Positions 45,308 to 54,004 of a stretch of 64,000 nt of DNA are shown piece by piece (position 1 is the first letter of the stretch; each line of letters starts with the position of its first letter). The stretch covers positions 4,118 through 68,117 of the forward strand of contig JBEHYF010000009.1 in NCBI GenBank assembly GCA_048498315.1. The letters run 5' to 3'. This DNA comes from Actinoallomurus sp048498315. GTDB lineage: Bacteria > Actinomycetota > Actinomycetes > Streptosporangiales > Streptosporangiaceae. A program made the translations under genes and the position numbers. The notes under the pieces were generated by a model, which saw only the letters and a program-made list of their open reading frames with translations, ran no database searches and was not told the DNA's origin.

Positions 45308-45904
45308 TCATGGGCGGTGCACCACCCGGACGACGCCGGGCACCGTACGCGTGATGGCCTCGGCGATCCGCGCCGACCGGTCGTCGCGCTCGCCGGACAG
45401 CTCGACGATCCCATCGTGCACGGCGACCCGCGTTCGGGCCGTCTCGGCGGACAGGTCGCGCAGGGCGGCGACGACGTCGTCGCGGATCCGCTGGTCGCCG
45501 TGGGCCAGCACGCCCATGAGGTCGCGGCGGCTGACGATGCCGACCAGCTCGCCGTCGCGGAGGACGGGAACGCTCTTCAGCGCGGTCGTGATCATGAGGT
45601 CGACGAGTTCCATCGCGTCCCCGGTCTCGCGCACCGTGCGGACGTTGGGGGTCATGACCTGCTCGACGGTGGTGGGCGGCGCTGACTCCGGCTGCGCCCT
45701 CGGGCGCAGGTAGGCGCGCGGATCTGCCTCGAACTCGCCGCGGAGCAGGTCCATCTCGCTGACGATCCCGACCATGTGCCCGTCCTCGTCGACCACGGGC
45801 GCGGCGGTGATGTCCTCGGTGTACAGCAGGTGAATCGCCTGCTTGACCGTCCACTCCCGGGGCACGGTGACCACCGGGGTCGTCATCACCTCTCGGACCA
45901 GCAT
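45308..45904 (-). CDS. CBS-pair and BON-domain protein
   Basis: A 198-residue protein: two CBS domains (about 1-60 and 78-135; VREVMTTPVVTVPREWTVKQ opens the first, VMTPNVRTVRETGDAMELVD the second) and a C-terminal BON domain with VAVHDGIVELSGERDDRS. CBS pairs bind adenylates and BON domains bind phospholipid, so it may be a membrane-associated energy sensor. The ATG at 45904 has GGAGGTGATCGGG before it and is preferred to the upstream in-frame ATG at 45931. It lies downstream of the DevS-like kinase on the same strand. Confidence 0.9.
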   Translation of the reverse strand: MLVREVMTTPVVTVPREWTVKQAIHLLYTEDITAAPVVDEDGHMVGIVSEMDLLRGEFEADPRAYLRPRAQPESAPPTTVEQVMTPNVRTVRETGDAMELVDLMITTALKSVPVLRDGELVGIVSRRDLMGVLAHGDQRIRDDVVAALRDLSAETARTRVAVHDGIVELSGERDDRSARIAEAITRTVPGVVRVVHRP

Positions 45905-46339
45905 CCCGATCACCTCCACCTTCCATCGCATCCCGCCGGAGACGGCGGCGACATGGGCGAAGGTCCTTCATGCCGGGGCGGACCATGCTGTGCCGGGGGC
46001 GCGGTCGTGCGGGCGGCAGGGAACGAAGAACGGGCTTCCACCCGGGGCCGGACGGGAAATCCCTTTACCAGGTCCGCCAGGGCTGCCAGGGGCACGGTTC
46101 CGTCGGGGACGCGGCACGGTCCGACAAGGGTCCGGAGAGACGGTTCCCGCTCCCCGGCGCCTTCATCGCGGCTTCACGGCGCCCGCTCCCCCGCTGGGGC
46201 GTGGGGGCTCCGCGGCGCCGGGCCGGTGAGACGGCCGCCGGCGACCTCGTGCGGCGCGTCGACCTGGCGCGGCGGCGGGGCCGTTCGCCCCCATGGCGTG
46301 CGGGCGGGAATGCGGGCGGCCGATCCCGCCCGTGCGCGG
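45905..46339. other. 435-bp gap before the CBS-BON gene
   Basis: No convincing coding frame. It must hold the CBS-BON promoter. TGGGCGAAGGTCCT at 45954-45967 is only a weak match to the DosR-type box seen elsewhere in the window. Confidence 0.3.
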
Positions 46340-48064
46340 TCAGGCGGAGGCATCTTCGCCGGCGGACGGCGGGACCTGCCAGTCCAGCACCGTGCCGCCG
46401 CCCTCGCGCGGCCCGACCTCGAAGGTGCCGCCGAGGGCGGCGGCGCGCTCGGCCATGTTGCGCAGGCCGCTGCGCCGGCCGCCCTCCGGGATGCCGACGC
46501 CGTCGTCCTCGACCCGCAGGGTGAGCCGGTCGCCGCGGACCGCCAGCGCGACGGTGACGTGCCGCGCCTGCGCGTGCCGGGCGACGTTGGACAGCGCCTC
46601 CTGGAGGACGGCCAGGACGTTCTCGCCGGTGACCTCGTCGACCACCGTGTCCAGCAGGCCGTCGAGGCGCACGGCCGGGGCGAAGCCCAGGGTCTCGGCG
46701 GCGCTGTCGACGACGCCGTGCACCCGGGTGCGCAGCGTCTGCCCCGTCGTGGTCTGCAACGCGAAGATCGTCGAGCGGATCTGCCGGATCGTGTCGTCCA
46801 GGTCGTCGACGGCCCGCTGCACGCGCACGGCGACCTCACGCTTCTCCGTCATCTTGATGGCGCTCATGAGGGTGATGGCGGTGGCGAAGAGCCGCTGGAT
46901 CACGGTGTCGTGCAGGTCTTTGGCGATCCGGTCGCGGTCTTCCAGGACCACGAGGCGCTCGGCGTCGCGGCGCCGGTCGGCGAGCTCCAGGGCGACGGCG
47001 GCCTGGGCCGCGAACGGCTCCAGCAGGCGGCGCACCGGCTCGCCGAAGACCGCCTTGCCGGGCTCGCTCGCGACCATCAGCACGCCGCGGGCGCCGGTGC
47101 CGTGCCCCAGTGGAACGATGAGCGCCGGGCCGAACGGGACGTCGGCGGGCACGCCGAACCGGCGGGCCTCGTCGCCGGCGTCCACGAGCGCCAGCGGCTC
47201 GCCGCTGCGGTAGACGTGGCTCGCCGCGGCGTCGCCGTCGACCGGCACGTGCAGGCCTTGAAGGCGGCCGGCCCGCTCGCCGGACACCGTCTCGACGACC
47301 AGCCCGTCGCCCTCGGCGAGCGCGACCCAGGCCACGTCGGCGTCGCAGATCTGCCGCGCGCGCTCAGCCACCAGCGCGATGACGTCGCCGGACCCGGTTC
47401 CCGACAGCAGAGACGTCGAGACCTCGGCCGACGCCTCGAGCCAGCGCTCGCGGCGGCGCGCGTCCTGGTACAGGCGGGCGTTCTCGATCGCCACGCCGGC
47501 CGCGGTGGCCAAGGCGATCAGCACGCTCTCGTCGTCCTCGTCGAACTCGCCGCCGCCGACCTTCTCGGTCAGGTAGAGGTTGCCGAACACCTCGTCGCGG
47601 ACCCGGATGGGCACGCCGAGGAAGCTGCGCATCGACGGATGGTTCTCCGGGAACCCGGTGAACTCCGGGTGCGCGCTCAGATCGGCCAGCCGCAGCGCGT
47701 GCGGCTCCTTGATCAGCAGTCCGAGGATGCCCTCGCCGTGCGGCCAGTGCCTGATCGCGGCGATCTCCTCATCGTCGGCCCCGACCGTGACGAACTGTAC
47801 AAGCCGGTCGCCGTCCCCGATGACGCCCAAGGCGCCGTAGCGGGCGTCGACCAGCGTCTTCGCGGCCTCGACGATGCGGCGCAGCACCGTCTCCAGATCG
47901 AGGTCGCTGCCGATCGAGACGACGGCCTCCAGCAGCGCGTGCACCCGGTCGCGGGTGGCCAGCACCGCGTTGAGCCTCGTCTGCAACTCGCCCAGCAGGT
48001 CATCCAGCCGCAACTGGGGCAGGCTGAGGCGAGTGTCGTCGTCTCCCGGCGGTTGGACAGGCAC
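46340..48064 (-). CDS. DevS/DosS-like sensor histidine kinase (two GAF domains)
   Basis: A 574-residue soluble kinase: GAF1 about 45-185, GAF2 about 210-350, HisKA_3 dimerisation domain with the phospho-accepting His in DRIAKDLHDTVIQRLFATA, and a HATPase_c domain with QEALSNVARHAQA and DDGVGIP. The arrangement and H-box are those of mycobacterial DevS/DosT, which sense O2, NO or CO through GAF-bound heme. Heme binding here cannot be proven. The GTG at 48064 has a perfect AGGAGG 10 nt upstream; three in-frame ATGs at 48100-48106 are alternatives. No response regulator is in the window. It follows the acyl-CoA synthetase gene by 110 bp and may share its promoter. Confidence 0.9.
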   Translation of the reverse strand: MPVQPPGDDDTRLSLPQLRLDDLLGELQTRLNAVLATRDRVHALLEAVVSIGSDLDLETVLRRIVEAAKTLVDARYGALGVIGDGDRLVQFVTVGADDEEIAAIRHWPHGEGILGLLIKEPHALRLADLSAHPEFTGFPENHPSMRSFLGVPIRVRDEVFGNLYLTEKVGGGEFDEDDESVLIALATAAGVAIENARLYQDARRRERWLEASAEVSTSLLSGTGSGDVIALVAERARQICDADVAWVALAEGDGLVVETVSGERAGRLQGLHVPVDGDAAASHVYRSGEPLALVDAGDEARRFGVPADVPFGPALIVPLGHGTGARGVLMVASEPGKAVFGEPVRRLLEPFAAQAAVALELADRRRDAERLVVLEDRDRIAKDLHDTVIQRLFATAITLMSAIKMTEKREVAVRVQRAVDDLDDTIRQIRSTIFALQTTTGQTLRTRVHGVVDSAAETLGFAPAVRLDGLLDTVVDEVTGENVLAVLQEALSNVARHAQARHVTVALAVRGDRLTLRVEDDGVGIPEGGRRSGLRNMAERAAALGGTFEVGPREGGGTVLDWQVPPSAGEDASA

Positions 48065-48174
48065 GTCGACGGTTCCTCCTGTAGGCCGCGTCGTCCCCAT
48101 CATCATCCCAGTCCCGGGCGACCCCCAGGGAGGCCCTCCGACCGGCGACATACAGGATACGAACCGCCGATCGG

Positions 48175-50809
48175 TCAGCGGAGCCGGCGCAGGTAGGGAT
48201 CCCAGCGCCGCCCGGGCACCACCCGCACGCGGGCGTCCACGGCGACGGTGCCGTCGGCCCGGGCGATGACCGGGTTGAGGTCCAGCTCCGCGACGCCGGG
48301 GTGGTCGTCGGCCAGGCGGGACAGCCGCAGCAGGACGTCCTCCAGCGCCGCCGTGTCGACCGAAGGCCGGCCGCGGTGGCCGAGCAGCAGCGGCGCGCCG
48401 CGGATCGAGCGGACCAGCTCAGCGGCGTCCACGTCGGTCAGCGGGGTGAGCCGGGCGCACCGGTCGCCCAGGACCTCCGTCGCGACGCCGCCGAGCCCGA
48501 AGACGACCAGCGGGCCGAACACCGGTTCCTGGACGATGCCGCACAGCACCTCGACGCCCTCGGCGGCCATCGCCTGCACGAGCACGCCGCGCAGGCCGGC
48601 GAAGCGCGCCGCGAACCCGCCATAGGCGCTGCGGACGTCGGCCGCGCCGCGCAGGCCGAGCCGTACCGCCCCGGCGTCGCTCTTGTGTATCAGGCCGGGC
48701 ACGTCCGCCTTGAGCGCGACCTCGCCGCCCAGCTCGGCAGCCGCCGCGACGGCCTCCTCGGCCGTGCGGGCCCAGCGCCAGGGCGCCAGCGGCAGGCCGT
48801 ACGCGGCGAGCAGCGCCATCGTCTCCGGCGGTGACAGCCAGCCGCCGTCGGGGTGAGCGCCGAGGAAATCGGCGATCACCCGCGCCGCCGCGTCCGGCCC
48901 TCGACGGCGCGCGGCCGAGGGGACGCCGCAGCCACCGGCCGTAGGCGCAGGCTCGCGCCATGGCGCGGGCCGCGTCCTCGGGGAACGCGTACGACGGGAC
49001 GTGCCGGTCGCCCGGCCCGGACCGTACGGCGACGGGCTCGGGCTGGTCGAGGAGGACGGCCGCCATCGGCTTGGCGGCACCACCGGCCCCCAGCCGCTCG
49101 GCGGGGTCGGACACGGCGGTCGGGACCACGACCGCGATGACCGCGTCGACCGCGTCGTCGGCGGCGACGACGTCGAGGCAGCGGGCGAACACGCCCGGGG
49201 AGATCGCCGCGGTGGTGTCGACCGGCCCGGCGCACGCAGCGCCGTGCGGCAGCAGCCGCGCCAGCGCGCGGACGGTCGGCTCCGACAGCGCCGCGGCGGT
49301 CAGGCCGGCGTCGGCGCAGGCATCGGCGGTCAGCACGCCGGCGCCGCCGACGTTCGACACGATCGCCACCCGCGGGCCGGCCGGCACCGGCTGGTGGGCC
49401 AGCAGCGCGGCGGCGCCGACCAACTCGCCGAGGCCGCGGGTGACGATGATGCCGGCCTGCTGGAACAGCGCCTCCTGGGTCACGGCCGGGGTGGCCGCGG
49501 CGGCGGTGTGCGAGGCCGCCGCCCGCTGCCCCGCCGCCGACCGTCCGGCGACGACGGTGAGCAGCGGCATCCGGCGGGCCACCCGGCGCGCCGTACGGGC
49601 GAACTTGCGGGGGTTGCCGAACGACTCCACGTGCAGCACGCCGAGGTGGGTGGTGGCGTCGGACTCCCACCACATGAGCAGGTCGTTGCTGCTGACGTCG
49701 TACTTGTCGCCGACCGACACGAAGGACGACACGCCGATACCCAGGCGCGACAGACGATCGCGCAGCGCGATGCCGATCCCGCCGGACTGGACGACGATGC
49801 CGGCGACGCCGGGGCGGACCGGCCGGGCGGCGAACGTCGCGTCCAGCCCGGCGGCGGTGTCGGCGACGCCGAAGCAGTTCGGGCCGACGAGCCGCATGCC
49901 ATACTTGTGGCAGACGGCGAGCAGCCCGGCACCTTCGACGCCGGAGGTGATCACGACGAGCGCGCGGGCGCCCCGGCGGCCGCAGTCCTCCGCGACCGGC
50001 ACCACGGCGTCCGGCGGCACCGCGACCACCGCCAGGTCGGGGGCCTCGGGAAGGTCCGTGACGGAGCGGAAGCACGGCACGCCGGCGAGCAGCGCGCCCG
50101 CCCGCGGGTTCACCGCCCACACCGTGCCGCGGAACGGCGAGGAGACCAGGCGGCGCAGGACCGCCCCGCCCACGGAGTCCGCCCGGCGGCCCGCGCCGAC
50201 GACCGCGATCGACGCCGGGCGCAGCACGTGCGCCAGGCTCTCGACGTCGGCGCGCCGCTCCCGTTCGGCGACCGCGTCGAGGTAGGGCGCGTCGGTCGCG
50301 AGCGGCATGGTGACCTCGACGATGCCGCCGGCGACGCGGCGGCGCACCGGCAGCCCGGCGGAGGAGAAGACCCGTAGCATCGTGACGTTCTGCATCAGCG
50401 TCTGGGCGCGGAACTCGCGGACGCCGCGCTCACGGGCCAGCGACACGAGGTGCTCCAGCAGGAGTGTGCCGACACCGCGGCCGTGCATGTCGTCCGCGAC
50501 GGCGAGCGCGATCTCCGCGACGCCCTCCTCGCCGGCCGGGTCGTACTCGGCGACGCCGACGAGGTCCCCGGCGAGCCACAGGCCGAGGGCGGCCCCCTCC
50601 GGGCCGGAGTCGCGGCACAGGTGCGCGGCCACCTCGTCGGCGGTGCGCTCGCCATGGCCGAAGAAGCGCAGGTAGAGGTTGTCGGGCGACATTCCGCGGT
50701 GCAGGTCGCGGACGGCGTCGAGATCGTCCGTACCCAGCGCCCGGATCCGCACGGGCGTGCCGTCGATGAGCAGCGCGTAGACGGCCTCGGAGGACGCGGT
50801 ATCCGGCAT
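48175..50809 (-). pseudogene. Frameshifted GNAT-acyl-CoA synthetase (ADP-forming) fusion
   Basis: The N-terminal frame from ATG 50809 gives a GNAT acetyltransferase (about 15-175; GRGVGTLLLEHLV is its acetyl-CoA loop), a CoA-binding domain (VVGAGRRADSVGGAVLRRL) and succinyl-CoA-ligase-like domains (VGPNCFGV, VVQSGGIGIALRD). Near 48895-48916 similarity jumps to the next frame, which supplies the ATP-grasp domain (LKADVPGLIHKSDAGAVRLGL, ELDLNPVIA) and ends at 48175. Intact relatives include PatA-type protein acetyltransferases and acetate-CoA ligases. A single-base indel in a run of GC-rich sequence explains it, so this may be a sequencing error or a recent mutation. The divergent promoter holds a DosR-like box. 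Confidence 0.8.
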
Positions 50810-50866
50810 GTCCCAAGCATTCGCCCGCACGCCGGTCCGGTCAGCAGGCGCAGGTCACCATGGAAA

Positions 50867-50880
50867 GGGACCTTCGGCCC
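50867..50880. promoter_or_regulatory. DosR/DevR-like box between acyl-CoA synthetase and cation ATPase
   Basis: GGGACCTTCGGCCC matches the degenerate mycobacterial DosR core (GGGAC-N4-GNCCC), with the CTTCGGCCC half very close to known natural sites. It lies 57 bp before the ATPase start and 58 bp before the divergent synthetase start. Confidence 0.65.
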
Positions 50881-50936
50881 GCGTCCCGGCCCCGACGGCC
50901 GCTCCCGCGCGGCGGTACCCGGCGGACGCTGGGATC

Positions 50937-53687
50937 ATGACGAGTCCCGCGCTGTCGCCCCCCGACCCGCGCGAACCGCTCCCCCGGCTGCGCCGCGACC
51001 TGCGCACCGGCCCGCGGGGGCTGTCCTCCCGCGAGGCCGACCGCAGGCTCGCCGTGTACGGGCCGAACGAGGTCCGGCGGCGGCACCGGCGGTCGCTGCT
51101 CGACGAGCTCGTGGGCCAGCTCGTGCACCCGCTCGCCCTGCTGCTGTGGGTGGCGGGCGTACTGGCGTACGTGGCGGGCACGCCGGTGCTGGCCGCCGCG
51201 ATCGTCGCGGTGATCCTCCTCAACGCCGTCTTCGCGCTCCTGCAGGAACGGCAGGCCGAGCGGGCGGTCGAGGCGCTCGCCCGCTACCTGCCCGAGCACG
51301 CGCGGGTGGTACGGGACGGCCGCGAGGTGACCGTGGCGGTCGCCGCGGTGGTGCCGGGCGACATCGTGCTGCTCGGCGAGGGCGACAAGGTGCCCGCCGA
51401 CGCCCGGCTGATCGACGGCGCGCTCGAGGTGGACATGTCCATGCTGACCGGCGAGTCGCTGCCGGTGAGCCGGCGGGCCGGCCCGTCCGAGAACGGCGCG
51501 CCGGCGCTGCGCGAGCACAACCTGGTCTTCAGCGGCACCACCTGCGCCGGCGGCGAGGCCCGTGCGGTGGTCTTCGCCACCGGCGATCACACCGAGCTGG
51601 GCCGCATCGCGGCGCTCAGCCAGCGCACCGCACGCGAGCGGAGCCCCCTCGAGGTGCAGGTCAAGCGGGTCGCGTGGCTGATCGCGGCGGTCGCCGTCGG
51701 CGGGGGCGCCGCGTTCCTGGTGATCGGGCTGGTGTCGGGGATGGCCGCGGCGGCGGCGCTGACGTTCGCGATCGGGCTGCTGGTGGCGAACGTGCCGGAA
51801 GGGCTGCTGCCCACGATCACGCTCGCGCTCGCCGTCGGCGTGCGGTCGCTGGCCCGCCGGGGCGCGGTCGTCAAGCGGCTCAGCGCCGTGGAGACGCTCG
51901 GGTCGACGGCGGTGATCTGCACGGACAAGACCGGGACGCTGACGCAGAACCGGATGCGCCTGCAGGCCGTGTGGACGCCGCTCGGCGCCGCCGACCGGTC
52001 CGATCCGCACCCGGCCGGATTCGAGGAGCTGGCGGCGGCGATGGCCGAGTGCACCACGGTCGGCCGCGACGGCCGGACGCTGACCGGCGACCCGACCGAG
52101 ATCGCCCTCGTGGAGGCCGCGGCCTGGCTGGGCCGCCCGGCCGACCTGGCCGCACGGGACGAGCGCCGCCTGGCCCTGTTCCGCTTCGACCCGTTGCTGC
52201 GGCTGATGTCGGTCGTCACCCGGGCCGGCGCGGCGGAAGGCGACGCGGTGCCGTTCAGTGCCGCGGCTGACCCGTCCGGGGCGGGCGTGCCACCGGCGGC
52301 CGGCGCCGCTCCCCCGGGCACCGCCGGGCCGGTGAGCGTGTACGTGAAGGGCGCACCCGAGGCGGTGCTCGCCCGCACGGCGGACCCCGGACGCGACCGC
52401 GCGCTCGCCGAGGCGGCCGCGCTGGCCCGGCGCGGGCTGCGGGTGCTCGCCGCCGCCCGCCGCGACCTCGCCCGGGTGCCGGCGCGGCGAGAGGACGCCG
52501 AGCGCGACCTGCGGCTGATCGGCCTGGTCGGCCTGTACGACCCGCCCCGGCCGGAGGTCGCCGCGGCCGTGCGCCGCTGCCACCACGCGGGCGTGCGGGT
52601 GCACGTCGTCACCGGCGACAACGGGGTGACCGCGGCGGAGATCGCCCGCGAGGTCGGCATCGGCCGGCCGCGGCTGCACGTGGTGGCCGAGGCCGAGCAC
52701 GTCCACGACCACGAGCTGGACGAGCTGCTCGCCGAGGAGCAGGAGATCGTCTTCGCCCGCTCGTCGCCGGAGACGAAGCTGCGGGTCGCCGACGCGCTGC
52801 ACGCCCGCGGGCAGGTCGTGGCGATGACGGGGGACGGCGTGAACGACGCGCCCGCGCTGCACCGCGCCGACATCGGCGTCGCGATGGGACGGTCGGGCAC
52901 CGACGTGGCCCGTGAGGCGGCGACGATGGTGCTCACGGACGACAACTTCGCCACCATCGTGGCCGCGATCGAGGCGGGCCGCCGCGTCTACGACAACGTG
53001 CGCAAGTTCATCCTCTACATCTTCGCGCACGCCGTCCCGGAGGTCGTGCCGTTCCTCGTCTTCGCGCTCAGCGCCGGCGCCGTGCCGCTGCCGCTGACCG
53101 TGCTGCAGATCCTCGCCATCGACCTGGGCACCGAGACGCTGCCCGCGCTGGCCCTGGGCCGCGAGCCGGCCGAGCCGGGCATCATGGACCGGCCGCCGCG
53201 CCGCCGCGGCCAGAGCGTGATCACCGGCGGCATGCTCGCCCGGGCCTGGGGGCTGCTCGGCATCGTGTCCGCCGTCTTGGTGCTGGTCGCGTTCTTCTTC
53301 GTGCTGTGGCGGGCCGGCTGGCGGCCCGGTGACGCGACCGGCGCAGGCAGCCCGCTGCACCACGCGTACGTGGAGGCGACCACCGCGACCTTCGCCGGCA
53401 TCGTGATGTGCCAGGTCGGCACCGCGTTCGCCGCCCGTACGGAGCGCGCGTCGCTGCGGCGGGTGGGGCTGACGAGCAACCCGTTGCTGCTGTGGGGCAT
53501 CGCGTTCGAGCTGGCGTTCACGGCCCTCCTGGTCTACGCGCCCCCCGTCCAGCGGGTGTTCGGCACGGCGGCGCTGCCCCTGGACGTGGTCGCGGTGATC
53601 ATTGCCTTCCCGTTCGTGGTCTGGAGCGTCGACGAGCTGCACCGGCTGCTGATCCGGCGCCGCTGGGCGGCACGCGGGGCCGGCTGA
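50937..53687 (+). CDS. P2-type cation-transporting ATPase (CtpF-like)
   Basis: A 916-residue P-type ATPase. It has an N-terminal cation-ATPase domain, actuator motif MLTGESLPV (about 169-177), TM4 motif NVPEGLLP (PEGL 287-290) as in Ca2+ and Na+/K+ pumps, phosphorylation site DKTGTLT with Asp330, a nucleotide-binding domain with KGAPE, and the hinge TGDGVNDAPAL. Six further membrane helices follow. Mycobacterial CtpF, a DosR-regulon Ca2+-type pump, is the closest known comparison. The ATG at 50937 is taken because the cation-ATPase domain begins just after it; 43 extra in-frame codons upstream would cross the DosR-like box. Confidence 0.92.
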   Translation: MTSPALSPPDPREPLPRLRRDLRTGPRGLSSREADRRLAVYGPNEVRRRHRRSLLDELVGQLVHPLALLLWVAGVLAYVAGTPVLAAAIVAVILLNAVFALLQERQAERAVEALARYLPEHARVVRDGREVTVAVAAVVPGDIVLLGEGDKVPADARLIDGALEVDMSMLTGESLPVSRRAGPSENGAPALREHNLVFSGTTCAGGEARAVVFATGDHTELGRIAALSQRTARERSPLEVQVKRVAWLIAAVAVGGGAAFLVIGLVSGMAAAAALTFAIGLLVANVPEGLLPTITLALAVGVRSLARRGAVVKRLSAVETLGSTAVICTDKTGTLTQNRMRLQAVWTPLGAADRSDPHPAGFEELAAAMAECTTVGRDGRTLTGDPTEIALVEAAAWLGRPADLAARDERRLALFRFDPLLRLMSVVTRAGAAEGDAVPFSAAADPSGAGVPPAAGAAPPGTAGPVSVYVKGAPEAVLARTADPGRDRALAEAAALARRGLRVLAAARRDLARVPARREDAERDLRLIGLVGLYDPPRPEVAAAVRRCHHAGVRVHVVTGDNGVTAAEIAREVGIGRPRLHVVAEAEHVHDHELDELLAEEQEIVFARSSPETKLRVADALHARGQVVAMTGDGVNDAPALHRADIGVAMGRSGTDVAREAATMVLTDDNFATIVAAIEAGRRVYDNVRKFILYIFAHAVPEVVPFLVFALSAGAVPLPLTVLQILAIDLGTETLPALALGREPAEPGIMDRPPRRRGQSVITGGMLARAWGLLGIVSAVLVLVAFFFVLWRAGWRPGDATGAGSPLHHAYVEATTATFAGIVMCQVGTAFAARTERASLRRVGLTSNPLLLWGIAFELAFTALLVYAPPVQRVFGTAALPLDVVAVIIAFPFVVWSVDELHRLLIRRRWAARGAG

Positions 53688-54004
53688 CCGACCGGAGGTG
53701 CGGGCGCGGGCCGGTGCGGGCGCCGGGCGGCGCGGCGCCTCCAGCGCCCGGCGCCCCGGCGGGCGTTCCCGGCCCTCCGGCGCCGACCCCGCGTTCCGGC
53801 GGCTCCGCTCCCTCCCCCGGCGGCGCTCCGGGCGGCCCGGCGGCGGCCCTCGCGGCGGTTCCGGCGTCCTCCGCCCGCGTACCGCCGCGCTCTCCGCCGT
53901 GCTCGGCAGGGACGGAAGTCCCGGCGCACGGGGAAGTCCGCCTCTGCCGCGGCCGGCGCGGCACGGATGGAATCGGGGCAGGGACGAGACGAGGAGGGCA
54001 GGCC
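53688..54004. other. 317-bp gap with DosR-like box
   Basis: GC-rich, no convincing gene. The right half holds the likely promoter of the GH65-ATPase operon with the box at 53909. Confidence 0.4.
53909..53922. promoter_or_regulatory. DosR/DevR-like box before the GH65 operon
   Basis: GGGACGGAAGTCCC has both half-sites perfect (GGGAC and GTCCC) with the correct 4-bp spacer. It lies 83 bp upstream of the GH65 start. Confidence 0.65.

Noticed and set aside
45954..45967. TGGGCGAAGGTCCT before the CBS-BON gene as a DosR box
   Set aside because: Similar to the site at 50867 on the other strand but with two or three mismatches; left as a possibility only.
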